A stretch of 45,983 nt of DNA. Origin: Myxococcota bacterium (GTDB lineage Bacteria; Myxococcota_A; UBA9160; UBA4427). The notes below the pieces were generated by a model. It did no database searches, was not told the DNA's origin, and saw nothing but the letters and a program-made list of their open reading frames with translations. Made by a program: the position numbers and the translations under genes. Shown one piece after another: positions 1 to 7,628 of the stretch; the first letter of the stretch is position 1, and each line of letters starts with the position of its first letter. The stretch spans positions 1-45,983 of the forward strand of contig JAQWNI010000184.1 of NCBI GenBank assembly GCA_029268645.1, written 5' to 3'.

Positions 1-621
1 GCCAAAGAAACTCCCGGCCCCGCCCCACACCATGTGACAAATTGGGAGATAGACCACTACCAACCAGACGAGCGAGAAGATCAGCATCGCGCTGAACTTC
101 ATCCTCTCAGCGAAAGCGCCAATGATCAGGGCCGGTGTGATAATGGCGAAGGTCATTTGGAATGAGAAGAAAAGGATTTCGGGGATGGTTCCCCAAGTGG
201 TGTTGCCGTCAACGCCGGTCATGAAGGCCCGCGAAAATCCGCCGATGAAAGAGTGAAGTCCAGTCGAACCTTCCTGCATGCCCGTTGGGTCGAAGGCGAG
301 GCTGTACCCAAAGACCAGCCACAGCACGCTGACCGCAGCCGTCAGGACGAGGCATTGCATGAGGACGGACAAGACATTCTTTTGGTGGACTAGGCCGCCA
401 TAGAAAAGGGCAAGGCCGGGAATCGTCATAAAGAGGACAAGTGCCGTAGAAATCAGGATCCAGGCGGTGTCGGCGCCGTTGATTTCGTCCGCCGCCAAGG
501 CAACTGAAGGCGCGAAAAGAAGAACGAAGCCGACCCAAAGGGCCAGCCAGCGCCCAGGCAGGCGATAGACCGCCCTGGGGACGGCGGGCAAATTCTTTTG
601 GGTGGCGTGACAGCTTTGCAT
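1..621 (-). CDS. amt: Ammonium transporter Amt, N-terminal part (runs off the window start)
   Basis: Inner-membrane ammonium channel of the Amt/MEP/Rh family; only the first 207 codons are in the window. An N-terminal signal-like stretch ends near residue 44 (SVALAADE), as in other bacterial Amt proteins with cleaved signals. The family signature follows: TAWILISTALVLFMTIPGL then ALFYGG at residues 52-76, and VHQKNVLS shortly after. The first pore histidine of the twin-His pair is visible as PICHMVWGG (His196). The frame stays open to base 1, so the protein continues upstream of the window. The ATG is the first in frame and is followed directly by the signal peptide. No glnB/glnK-type gene is seen upstream; a downstream one would lie outside the window. 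The assignment rests on several family motifs in the right order and is secure. Confidence 0.95.
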   Translation of the reverse strand, partial: MQSCHATQKNLPAVPRAVYRLPGRWLALWVGFVLLFAPSVALAADEINGADTAWILISTALVLFMTIPGLALFYGGLVHQKNVLSVLMQCLVLTAAVSVLWLVFGYSLAFDPTGMQEGSTGLHSFIGGFSRAFMTGVDGNTTWGTIPEILFFSFQMTFAIITPALIIGAFAERMKFSAMLIFSLVWLVVVYLPICHMVWGGAGSFFG

Positions 622-1164
622 CGTGGCTCCTGGTTCCGTCGATGGCCGACGGATAGTCTGTGGGAGAAGGTGTGCCGGATCGGCGGCGCCCATACTATGC
701 GAAATAAATGGCTCAATAGGGCGCATTGAGACACACATTTGTCCGAGCGGGTCCATCGAGTAGACGATCAGACGTGACTGTGCCGAAATGTGCACAACCC
801 CTGTGGGTCCCCCACCCTAGGCGGGCGCGGTGGCCCGGGTGCTTCTTGGGCGAAGTTCTCACCAGACGTTGGCAAGTCGGTGGGGCGGGTCGGGCGAGAA
901 CCGTGTGGGAATTCGGAGGCGACGCTCAATCCTGCTTCAGTTTTCAACTGTGAAATGGCCGTTGCGGATGAAGGCATGGCCCCGGTCCCGGTTGGATCTC
1001 GTCCGACAACGGGGGTCAGCCTCCGGCAAAAATGGCTTGGGGCGGTTCGGGAGTCCGTGATCCAGTCGATCCCTTTTCGAATGTCGGCATGTTCAAAATT
1101 CCAGCCAGCCCATCCGAGGCATGGGCCGGGTCACCGAACGGGCATGCGTTAGTCTCGACCGACT
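622..1164. other. 543-bp spacer between divergent amt and metallophosphoesterase genes
   Basis: No ORF here has a recognisable domain, ribosome site or gene-like composition; the longest frames look like chance open frames in GC-rich DNA. The spacer should contain the promoters of the two divergent genes. I looked for a sigma-54 (-24/-12) site facing amt, as often found for nitrogen-regulated transporters, and did not find one. No tRNA-like or strong terminator-like structure was recognised. Confidence 0.5.
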
Positions 1165-2484
1165 GTGACCGAAATAATCGACCTCGCGTTTCCATTCCTT
1201 GCCCTGCTGACTTTCGTCGTGGTGCCCCTCTATGCCTGGATCCAACGCGGGCGGACTTTCGCGATGTTCAGCGCAGTCGTGATGGCGCTTTCTCTTGTGG
1301 GGGCTTGGGCTGTGCACATTCGCCTGCCTCTTTGGCTTCAGGGCGGAGAGCTTCGCTTCGCCCAAGTCGCTATGACCTATGGGATGGCGGCAGCAGCTTG
1401 GCACTACGCCCATTTGGTGCGCGCACGGATGAGGGGGCGCCTTTTTCGGTGGACGGTTTCAGTTCCTGGACAGACCTTCATCGCCTCAAGTTTCCTGGCA
1501 ACTTTTTGGATGCTTATCCTTGCTTTCTTGCGGGCGCCCTTCTGGTTCTTCGATGCGCATGACGCCCAAGCGTTCCTGGCTCCCCTGGATGGAGTGCCCT
1601 ACGTCGTCGGTGTACTCGCGGCCTGCGTCTCGGCCCGGCCATTGGCAGAAATCGTCCACCTGGACTTGGCTCGGGAGGGACCGGTAAATTTCGGACGCTT
1701 GCACCACACGCGGAGCCGAGGTCGACCGGCGACCAAGCGAGATTCGGGGCCCCGCCCCTTGAGGGTGGTCCAAATCACGGATCCGCATCTCGGATCGTGG
1801 CAGCCGATCGATCGCCTGCGGACGTTGGTGGAAGACCTTGTGAGCCACGACCCGGATTTGGTTTTGTTGACCGGCGATTTTCTCACCATGGAAAGCAATG
1901 CGACGCCGGGCGCTCTGGCTGCAGCGCTCGCCCCTCTGCGTCAGTTGCCCGGACGCTGCTATGCGATCTTTGGCAATCACGATCACGAAGCACCGGACGA
2001 AGTGCGCCAAGGTCTCGCCGCGAATGGAGTGAGACTGTTGATGGATGAGGGGTGTATCCATCAATCGCCGATAGGACCCATTCAGATTATTGGCGCCGAC
2101 TACACCCGGCATCAAAGAACGGAACATCTCGCCAAACTCATGGAGACTTTCCCAGCTCGACCGGGGCATCTGCGTTTGCTGTTGTTACACGACCCGAGCG
2201 CTTTTCATGATCTTCCGGATGACGCCGTGGATCTGGTTTTTTCGGGGCACACCCATGGCGGCCAGGTCGGTCTGGTCAGTCTGGGTCTCGATTGGACCGT
2301 GCTCTCCCGAAGCCGATGGCCTGATCACGGCCTATTTGCTCGGGGTCGGAGTCGTCTCTATGTCCATCGTGGGACGGGGTTCTACGGATTTCCCCTACGC
2401 CTCGGGGTTCCAGGTGAGGCCTCCGTGATGGAGATCACCTGGCCCGGGGGCGGATGGGATTCTATGGAAAGAGAACGGGCGTGA
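1165..2484 (+). CDS. Membrane-anchored metallophosphoesterase (YkuE/YaeI-like)
   Basis: Calcineurin-type metal-dependent phosphoesterase of 439 residues. Residues 1-165 are hydrophobic with about four or five membrane segments; the catalytic domain begins near residue 198. The metal-binding blocks appear in order: ITDPHLG (Asp206, His208), LTGDF (Asp238), FGNHDH (270-274), LLLHDP, and SGHTHGG near residue 360. YkuE/YaeI relatives act on the membrane or envelope side, and YaeI acts on lipid phosphates; a similar role here is inference, and the substrate is unknown. The start is a GTG; an upstream in-frame alternative is not supported by a ribosome site. The stop overlaps the start of the following Nudix gene by one base (TGATG), so the two are probably translated from one message. 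Confidence 0.88.
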   Translation: MTEIIDLAFPFLALLTFVVVPLYAWIQRGRTFAMFSAVVMALSLVGAWAVHIRLPLWLQGGELRFAQVAMTYGMAAAAWHYAHLVRARMRGRLFRWTVSVPGQTFIASSFLATFWMLILAFLRAPFWFFDAHDAQAFLAPLDGVPYVVGVLAACVSARPLAEIVHLDLAREGPVNFGRLHHTRSRGRPATKRDSGPRPLRVVQITDPHLGSWQPIDRLRTLVEDLVSHDPDLVLLTGDFLTMESNATPGALAAALAPLRQLPGRCYAIFGNHDHEAPDEVRQGLAANGVRLLMDEGCIHQSPIGPIQIIGADYTRHQRTEHLAKLMETFPARPGHLRLLLLHDPSAFHDLPDDAVDLVFSGHTHGGQVGLVSLGLDWTVLSRSRWPDHGLFARGRSRLYVHRGTGFYGFPLRLGVPGEASVMEITWPGGGWDSMERERA

Positions 2485-3242
2485 TGAGGGCTCCATCTCA
2501 ATTGGGTTCGGCTGAGGCCGAGATGCAGAAGCGTTTTGAGGCGGCTCGTAAAGTGCGCGTCAGCGAGACGCCCTTAAGGCGTCCCCCTTTGGCGCCTGAT
2601 GTCGCTTCGCTCCGGGCTCATTTTTCGAGTCGGGCGGGGCAAGCGCCGAGGGACTTGGAGAATCCACATCTGGAGCCCCGCGTCACGCCTGAAGAGCGAA
2701 AACGCGCGACACCAGCTGCGGTGTTGGTGGGGCTGGTTTCTCGTGAATCAGGTTTGAGCGTGATCGTAACCCGGCGGCATCCTGACATTTCTTACCCAGG
2801 TCATTGGGTATTCCCCGGTGGCCGGGCCGATGTAAACGACGCCACGCCATTTCAAACGGCCTTGCGGGAAACGCAGGAAGAGATCGGCCTCGAACCCGAT
2901 CGAGTCGAACTGATTGGTCGACTTGGAGATTACGTCAGCCATAGCGGCTACCGGATCGCGCCGATTGTTGGTTTGGTGAAGCCGCCGGCCAAGTGGAGAC
3001 TTCACCCCGGCGAGGTGGAAGCCCTGGCGGAGGTGGAGCTCCGTCGGATCTTAGATTGCAACAGTTACTTTCTTTATCGGTTTCCCGGCCGCGAAGACCG
3101 GGCTCACTTTGCGCTTGATCTGCCGCGAAGGGGAAATGAGGAAGGCGACCTGTGGCTGACGGGTGTCACGGCCTCTCTTTGCATCGGTTTGTATGCAGAA
3201 CTGGCGGAGAGCCGTATCGAGAAGGTCCTCAAGCCCGGCTGA
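2484..3242 (+). CDS. Nudix hydrolase, CoA pyrophosphatase (NudL/NUDT7-8) type
   Basis: 252-residue Nudix hydrolase. The family core is VIVTRRHPDISYPGHWVFPGG at residues 93-113, followed by the Nudix helix with TALRETQEEIGL (residues 125-136) that supplies the REXXEE metal ligands. The first Glu of the generic Nudix box is not obvious, as in many CoA-pyrophosphatase-type members. The C-terminal part (LWLTGVTASLCIGL) also resembles that group. The expected reaction is hydrolysis of CoA or acyl-CoA to phosphopantetheine compounds and 3',5'-ADP; the exact substrate is inferred. The ATG chosen overlaps the preceding stop by one base, which fits translational coupling better than the longer frame that starts 30 bases upstream. 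Confidence 0.85.
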   Translation: MRAPSQLGSAEAEMQKRFEAARKVRVSETPLRRPPLAPDVASLRAHFSSRAGQAPRDLENPHLEPRVTPEERKRATPAAVLVGLVSRESGLSVIVTRRHPDISYPGHWVFPGGRADVNDATPFQTALRETQEEIGLEPDRVELIGRLGDYVSHSGYRIAPIVGLVKPPAKWRLHPGEVEALAEVELRRILDCNSYFLYRFPGREDRAHFALDLPRRGNEEGDLWLTGVTASLCIGLYAELAESRIEKVLKPG

Positions 3243-3250
3243 ACCGGTCC

Positions 3251-3266
3251 GCCGTGGCCCCACGGC
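3251..3266. terminator. Possible hairpin between convergent genes
   Basis: A perfect 6-bp stem (GCCGTG / CACGGC) with the loop GCCC lies just after the Nudix stop and before the convergent monooxygenase stop. It has no T-tract on either strand, so intrinsic termination is doubtful. The position between two converging stops is the main argument. Confidence 0.3.
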
Positions 3267-3355
3267 AGCCGCTCTCCCGGCCGAAATAGCCCTCCGCACA
3301 GGCGGCTCGCATTCGGTCGGCGTCGATGCGTATCGTTGTCAAGGCAGGCTCGCCT

Positions 3356-5293
3356 CTACTTTAGAATCTCATAGTCCCCGAGGTTGGGGTGCCGGGTCCA
3401 CTCCCAATAGTCGGCAAGTAGCCAGGGAGAAGTTGCTGTGACGCGCCCGCTTTCGTTTTTGTACCAGCTGTTCACGCCAGGATGGGCCCATACTGTTTGA
3501 GAGAGCGCCTCTTCGAGACGTTGATTGAATTCTTCATTGACCGTTTCACGGCAGTCGAGTGCTCGCGCATTTTGCTCGAAGAGAGCTTTGAGGCATCCGA
3601 GGATATATCGAACCTGGCACTCGGAATGGAAGATGATACTTCCGGCGTGGGCGAGATTGGTGGCCGGTCCGTAGAGACAAAAGAAATTGGGAAAGTGCGG
3701 GATTGTAATGCCCAAGTAGGCCTTCGGATCATCCCCCCAGACGTCGGAGAGAACCGCCCCGCTTCGCCCGATGACTTCAATCGGCCAGAGAAAACGGTTG
3801 GCGTGAAAGCCTGTCGCGAAAACAATCGCATCGATATCGTGGGAGATTCCGTCTTCCGTGACAAGGGCATGGCTTTCGACGTGGTCAATTGATTCGGTGA
3901 TCAACGAAACGTTTTCCTGTTTCAAAGTCGCCAGCCAGCTTCCGTTGTCTTGCAGCATTCTTTTTCCGAAAGGGGGATACCGTGGAACGACTTTCTCAAC
4001 CAGCTCTGGGTGATCGCTCAGTTGAGATTCAATGTATTCGGTGAATCCGATTCGTGCCTCGTCATTGAGTGCATTGACGCTGCGCTCCGGATGCGGCCAA
4101 TTTGGGTCGACGATTAACGAGGGCATCAAGCCATCCGACCCGGGCCAGAAGAGCAGGAAGCGATACCAGCGAGCATAGAAGGGCACGTGGGCGAGAAGCC
4201 ATTGCTTTCCGTTCTCCACTCTGCGGTGATAGTCGGGATTGGGGAACATCCAAGCCGGTGAGCGCTGGAAAACGGATAAATGCGAGGCGATCTTGGCGAG
4301 CTCAGGGCCGATCTGAAATGCGCTCGCGCCGGTTCCGACCAGGGCCACCCTGCGATTTTCGAGCGAATGGTCGTGGTTCCAAGAGGCCGAGTGGAAACAG
4401 GCTCCCTCAAAGTTTTCGAGACCTTGGATTTCGGGAGTTCGGGGTCGATTGAGTTGCCCTACAGCGCTGACTACGGCTTGAACGATGACGTTCTCGGTTT
4501 GACCTTCTCTATTTTGGACAGTGAGTTCCCAGGTGCACGAATCCTCTTGGAATTGAGCCTTGAGGATCTCTGTATTGAAACGGATCCGATCGCGTACCTC
4601 GTATTTGTCGGCGCAGTGCTCGAAGTAATTCTGCAATTCGGGTTGTTGAGCAAAGTATTCACTCCACTCGGAATTGGGCTCGAAGGAGTAGCAGTAAAAG
4701 TGGTTTCCGATGTCGACACGACAACCGGGATAGCTGTTTTCATACCATGTCCCGCCGACGGATTCGTTTTTTTCGAAGACCGTGTAGGGAATCCCAGCGC
4801 GGCCAAGCTGGATGGCCGTCAGCAAGCCAGACATACCGGCGCCGATGATTGCCACATGAAAAGTTTTTCGGGCCTCTTCTGGGACGGCACTCCAATTTAC
4901 ACTTCGCATGTCCGAGTCACCGAGAGCCAGCTCTTCAAGCATCATGGGGACGTAGCGTTCGGGTACTTCCTGCCCCACCACGAAGCTCATCATCTCGTGG
5001 ACGATTTCCGGGGGAGGCTCAGGCAGTGGAGGACAGCCTGCGTCTCGGTACTCGATTAATGCTTGGAGGGCCTGTTCTCGAACCTCGTTAGAGTCTGCTT
5101 CCGAGAGCCCGCCCGTGGTGTCGCCCAACACTGCCGTCTCGGGCCGAATGGGACCTTTGAGGATACGGTGGTCTCCAGTCAGGTGGATCAGCGCCGCCAG
5201 CAGGGTAGGGATGCTGGCCTCCGCCAAGGCGGATCGAATGGCTTCTTCACTTTCGGTGATGGGGCGAATGGATGAGGATCGGAGCCCGTTCAC
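3356..5293 (-). CDS. Baeyer-Villiger monooxygenase, 4-hydroxyacetophenone monooxygenase (HAPMO) type
   Basis: 645-residue flavin enzyme that should insert oxygen next to a ketone using FAD, NADPH and O2, giving an ester or lactone. An N-terminal helical domain of about 140 residues precedes the FAD site (GAGMSG, 151-156). The size and N-terminal domain match HAPMO-type enzymes, which are about 640 residues. The Baeyer-Villiger motif GGTWYENSYPGCRVD is at 180-194, the fingerprint FEGACFHSASWN at 295-306, and the NADPH motif GTGASA at 320-325. The fingerprint ends in WN rather than the usual WP or WD. The GTG start shares four bases with the stop of the alpha/beta hydrolase (GTGA) and has GGAAG seven bases upstream. 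An in-frame start further upstream would run into the hydrolase gene and is rejected. The ketone substrate cannot be told from sequence. Confidence 0.9.
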   Translation of the reverse strand: MNGLRSSSIRPITESEEAIRSALAEASIPTLLAALIHLTGDHRILKGPIRPETAVLGDTTGGLSEADSNEVREQALQALIEYRDAGCPPLPEPPPEIVHEMMSFVVGQEVPERYVPMMLEELALGDSDMRSVNWSAVPEEARKTFHVAIIGAGMSGLLTAIQLGRAGIPYTVFEKNESVGGTWYENSYPGCRVDIGNHFYCYSFEPNSEWSEYFAQQPELQNYFEHCADKYEVRDRIRFNTEILKAQFQEDSCTWELTVQNREGQTENVIVQAVVSAVGQLNRPRTPEIQGLENFEGACFHSASWNHDHSLENRRVALVGTGASAFQIGPELAKIASHLSVFQRSPAWMFPNPDYHRRVENGKQWLLAHVPFYARWYRFLLFWPGSDGLMPSLIVDPNWPHPERSVNALNDEARIGFTEYIESQLSDHPELVEKVVPRYPPFGKRMLQDNGSWLATLKQENVSLITESIDHVESHALVTEDGISHDIDAIVFATGFHANRFLWPIEVIGRSGAVLSDVWGDDPKAYLGITIPHFPNFFCLYGPATNLAHAGSIIFHSECQVRYILGCLKALFEQNARALDCRETVNEEFNQRLEEALSQTVWAHPGVNSWYKNESGRVTATSPWLLADYWEWTRHPNLGDYEILK

Positions 5294-6024
5294 GAGCGTT
5301 CTTCCGAATGACTGTGTTGGAGGAGGAAGTCGCGCACCGCTTGGATCGTCGCTGACAGGCCTTCGGCTGATTTCCAGTCCTCGATGAGGCGGGCATCGGG
5401 AGCGGATTCGGCGATTTCGCGAGATGTAGATTGGGGGTGATAGAGATCGTCTCCCATCAAGACAAGCATGGGGGTCGAGCATTCAGCGACGAAGTCCCGC
5501 GTGACGTTGAAGACGAAATTTCCGTCATACATGTTGCTCCGAAAGCTCTCCCAATCCGTATTCGTCACATGAGGGTGCGCCGATCGCAAGCTCTCAGCCC
5601 AGCCGTCAAACATCTCATAGAAGGCGGGACGGTTGTCCTCTAGCCCAATAGGCTGCTGTAGGACCGCCGCTGCGACCCGCTCTGGCGCCTCCTTTATGAC
5701 CCCGAGGCAATAGGGACCTCCGATACACCCGCCGAGAAGGTGGCATCGGTCAATCTCTAAGTGATCGAGCAGAGCGAGATGATCGCCTGTGTAGGTCGTC
5801 CAATCGTCGGTTGCCGAAATCGGGCCTCGCGAACGTCCGGCGTTGCGTTGGTCCATGGCGATGACGCGAAATCGATCGCGTAAAGCTTCGATGGGATTCC
5901 ACGGGGACTGCGCCCAGAAAGAAAGAGAAGACCGCATGCCCCCTGGTGCAAAGAGTAAGACGGGAAACCCCTCCCCCGACTCTTCGTAATAGATTTCGGT
6001 GTCGTCTTGGACGAAAGTCGGCAT
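5290..6024 (-). CDS. Alpha/beta hydrolase with a cysteine nucleophile motif
   Basis: 244-residue alpha/beta hydrolase. The N-terminal strand-turn region (LLFAPGG, then VIAMDQRNAGRS) is typical. At the nucleophile elbow the sequence is LLGGCIGGP, so Cys100 replaces the usual serine (GxSxG). The acid is probably Asp192 or Asp193 in LMGDDLYHP. No histidine is found at the usual place after the last strand; His196 in the same YHP motif is the likeliest partner. Dienelactone hydrolases also use a Cys, so lactone or ester cleavage is plausible. The gene is coupled by a 4-base overlap to a Baeyer-Villiger monooxygenase, whose ester product it could hydrolyse; this pairing is known for HAPMO pathways and is inferred here. 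The start has AGAGGA six bases upstream. Confidence 0.85.
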   Translation of the reverse strand: MPTFVQDDTEIYYEESGEGFPVLLFAPGGMRSSLSFWAQSPWNPIEALRDRFRVIAMDQRNAGRSRGPISATDDWTTYTGDHLALLDHLEIDRCHLLGGCIGGPYCLGVIKEAPERVAAAVLQQPIGLEDNRPAFYEMFDGWAESLRSAHPHVTNTDWESFRSNMYDGNFVFNVTRDFVAECSTPMLVLMGDDLYHPQSTSREIAESAPDARLIEDWKSAEGLSATIQAVRDFLLQHSHSEERS

Positions 6025-6132
6025 GGTGTCCTCTGGGTGGGGGCGGGCCCTCGCTGGGCGCTCCCTAGCAAGATGAAGCAGTGGTCCGCCTGAAACAAGC
6101 CGCCGAGGTGACCGTCCAGGGCCCCTTTGATT

Positions 6133-7452
6133 TTAGGGTGCCGCTTGCATCTCCACCGCTTGAGGTGGGAGGTATGCGGTCTTTAGGCCTGCTCGGGCCC
6201 GCCTAGCGGCGCGTTGGCTGCCTTGGGGGGGGTCGTAGTCGAGGATCTGCTGATAGAGAACGAGGGCCTCTTCCCGTCGGCCGGCGGCATCGAGGGCCTG
6301 GGCTTGGATGAGATCGATCCAGGCGGTTGCCCACAGCGGCTCTTGAGGAGGCGATGCGATTTCGGGGGCCAGCAGAGCGAGGGCACGATCTGGATCGCCT
6401 TGGAGTAGAGCGGCTCGAGCCTTCCAGGTCGGCGCCATACGGATCCAACCTGCCTCTTCTGGGGTCCGAGGCTTGCGAGCGGCCAGCGTATCCGCTTTCG
6501 CGATCACGGCGTTGGGCTTACCACTTTCGTAGAGTGCCTCGATCCATTCAAATTGCAAAAGGATATTGTTGGGATAGCGCTGGGCCAGGCTGCGGATGAT
6601 GGGCAGGCCCCGCTCCGCCTGATTTTCACGGAAGTTGATGTAGATGTTGCCCTTCATGTACAGCGCGTCTTCTTGGTAAAGCGTGCCCTTCTCGGCGACC
6701 TTTTCGATTAAGGCGACCCCTTCTTCCGCATTGCCCGTTGGGACGAACCAAAGCCAACCCAACCAACGTGTGACGAGATCGGGTATGAGGCTCACAAAAA
6801 AGTAGTACATGCCCAAATAGTATTCGGCGTCCGTCCATTCGGGACGCAGTTCCAACGCCTTCTCTAAATGCTTGCGGGCCTTTTCGCCGTCTCGGCCAGC
6901 TTTGTAGTACCGCCCCCGCCAACCATGGAGCCGGCCTAGATTCATCAAAGCCTGCCCTTTGAGGTAATGGGCCTCGGGGTCTTGGTCGTTGCGGTCGAGG
7001 CGTTCGTCCGCCAAATCGATGGTTCGTCGGCATGATTTCTCGATGGGGCTGTCGTATCGCGTATCTTCGTCATCGTAGAGCATGAGCCAAAAAAAGGTGT
7101 ACGTCTCAAGAACCAAAGGCCATGCATTTTCCGGGTAGGCTGTTCGGAGTTGCTCAGCCATTTTTAAGGCATCTTGGTGGCGACCTTGAAAGTTCAGCTG
7201 GATGCCCTCGATCAGGTCACTTTCTGTCAGGGGTGCCTTTTCTAGAATTGGCGTAGTGCCGCCTCCATCGCTCTCGGTGGGATTTCCAGCTCGACTCGGC
7301 GAGGGGCCAATTAGAACGAGAAAGAGTCCGGCGATGGCGATGAGCCCGGCCGCAGTGCCCTGGGCCGGGCCGCCCAGCCGGCAGCGGGCGCCGTAAAGTG
7401 CCGCCCTCGCCGGTCCCGCTGGGGCCGGGAGGATATGAGCTGGACGTGTCAT
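6133..7452 (-). CDS. Exported TPR-repeat protein of unknown function
   Basis: 439 residues. A hydrophobic segment (GLIAIAGLFLVLIGPSPSRAG, about residues 35-55) looks like a signal peptide or anchor, so the rest is probably outside the cytoplasm. Helix-turn-helix repeats of TPR type are visible: AHYLKGQALMNLGR, ARKHLEKALELRPEWTDAEYYLG, DALYMKGNIYINF, and a C-terminal pair around AAGRREEALVLYQQILDYDP. No catalytic motif was recognised. Two hydrophobic residues clusters (YYFFVSLIPDLVTRWLGWLWFV) near residue 225 could be a membrane-associated helix. It is 108 bp upstream of the alpha/beta hydrolase on the same strand, so co-transcription is possible. The ribosome site at the ATG is weak, and a start further downstream cannot be excluded. 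Confidence 0.75.
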   Translation of the reverse strand: MTRPAHILPAPAGPARAALYGARCRLGGPAQGTAAGLIAIAGLFLVLIGPSPSRAGNPTESDGGGTTPILEKAPLTESDLIEGIQLNFQGRHQDALKMAEQLRTAYPENAWPLVLETYTFFWLMLYDDEDTRYDSPIEKSCRRTIDLADERLDRNDQDPEAHYLKGQALMNLGRLHGWRGRYYKAGRDGEKARKHLEKALELRPEWTDAEYYLGMYYFFVSLIPDLVTRWLGWLWFVPTGNAEEGVALIEKVAEKGTLYQEDALYMKGNIYINFRENQAERGLPIIRSLAQRYPNNILLQFEWIEALYESGKPNAVIAKADTLAARKPRTPEEAGWIRMAPTWKARAALLQGDPDRALALLAPEIASPPQEPLWATAWIDLIQAQALDAAGRREEALVLYQQILDYDPPQGSQRAARRARAGLKTAYLPPQAVEMQAAP

Positions 7453-7628
7453 GAAAGATCAATGCCTCGTGGGATGGAGGGATCGCGGTGGGCTGCCTGT
7501 AAGAATGGAGTCGCCGCGGCTCGGCGTCCAGTGGTCCCGCCCTCGCCGGAGGGGTCTCCGCGTCCTAGGATCTACCGCTCGGGCCGTCAAAAAGATTGGC
7601 CGGCGGCAATAATCGGTAGGAGAGATCG

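Noticed and set aside
622-780. Sigma-54 promoter for amt
   Set aside because: The best GTGCC on the plus strand has no matching GC-containing -12 block at the right spacing.
790-1152. Protein-coding gene in the amt/phosphoesterase spacer
   Set aside because: Pro/Gly/Arg-rich chance frame with no ribosome site, domain or neighbour support.
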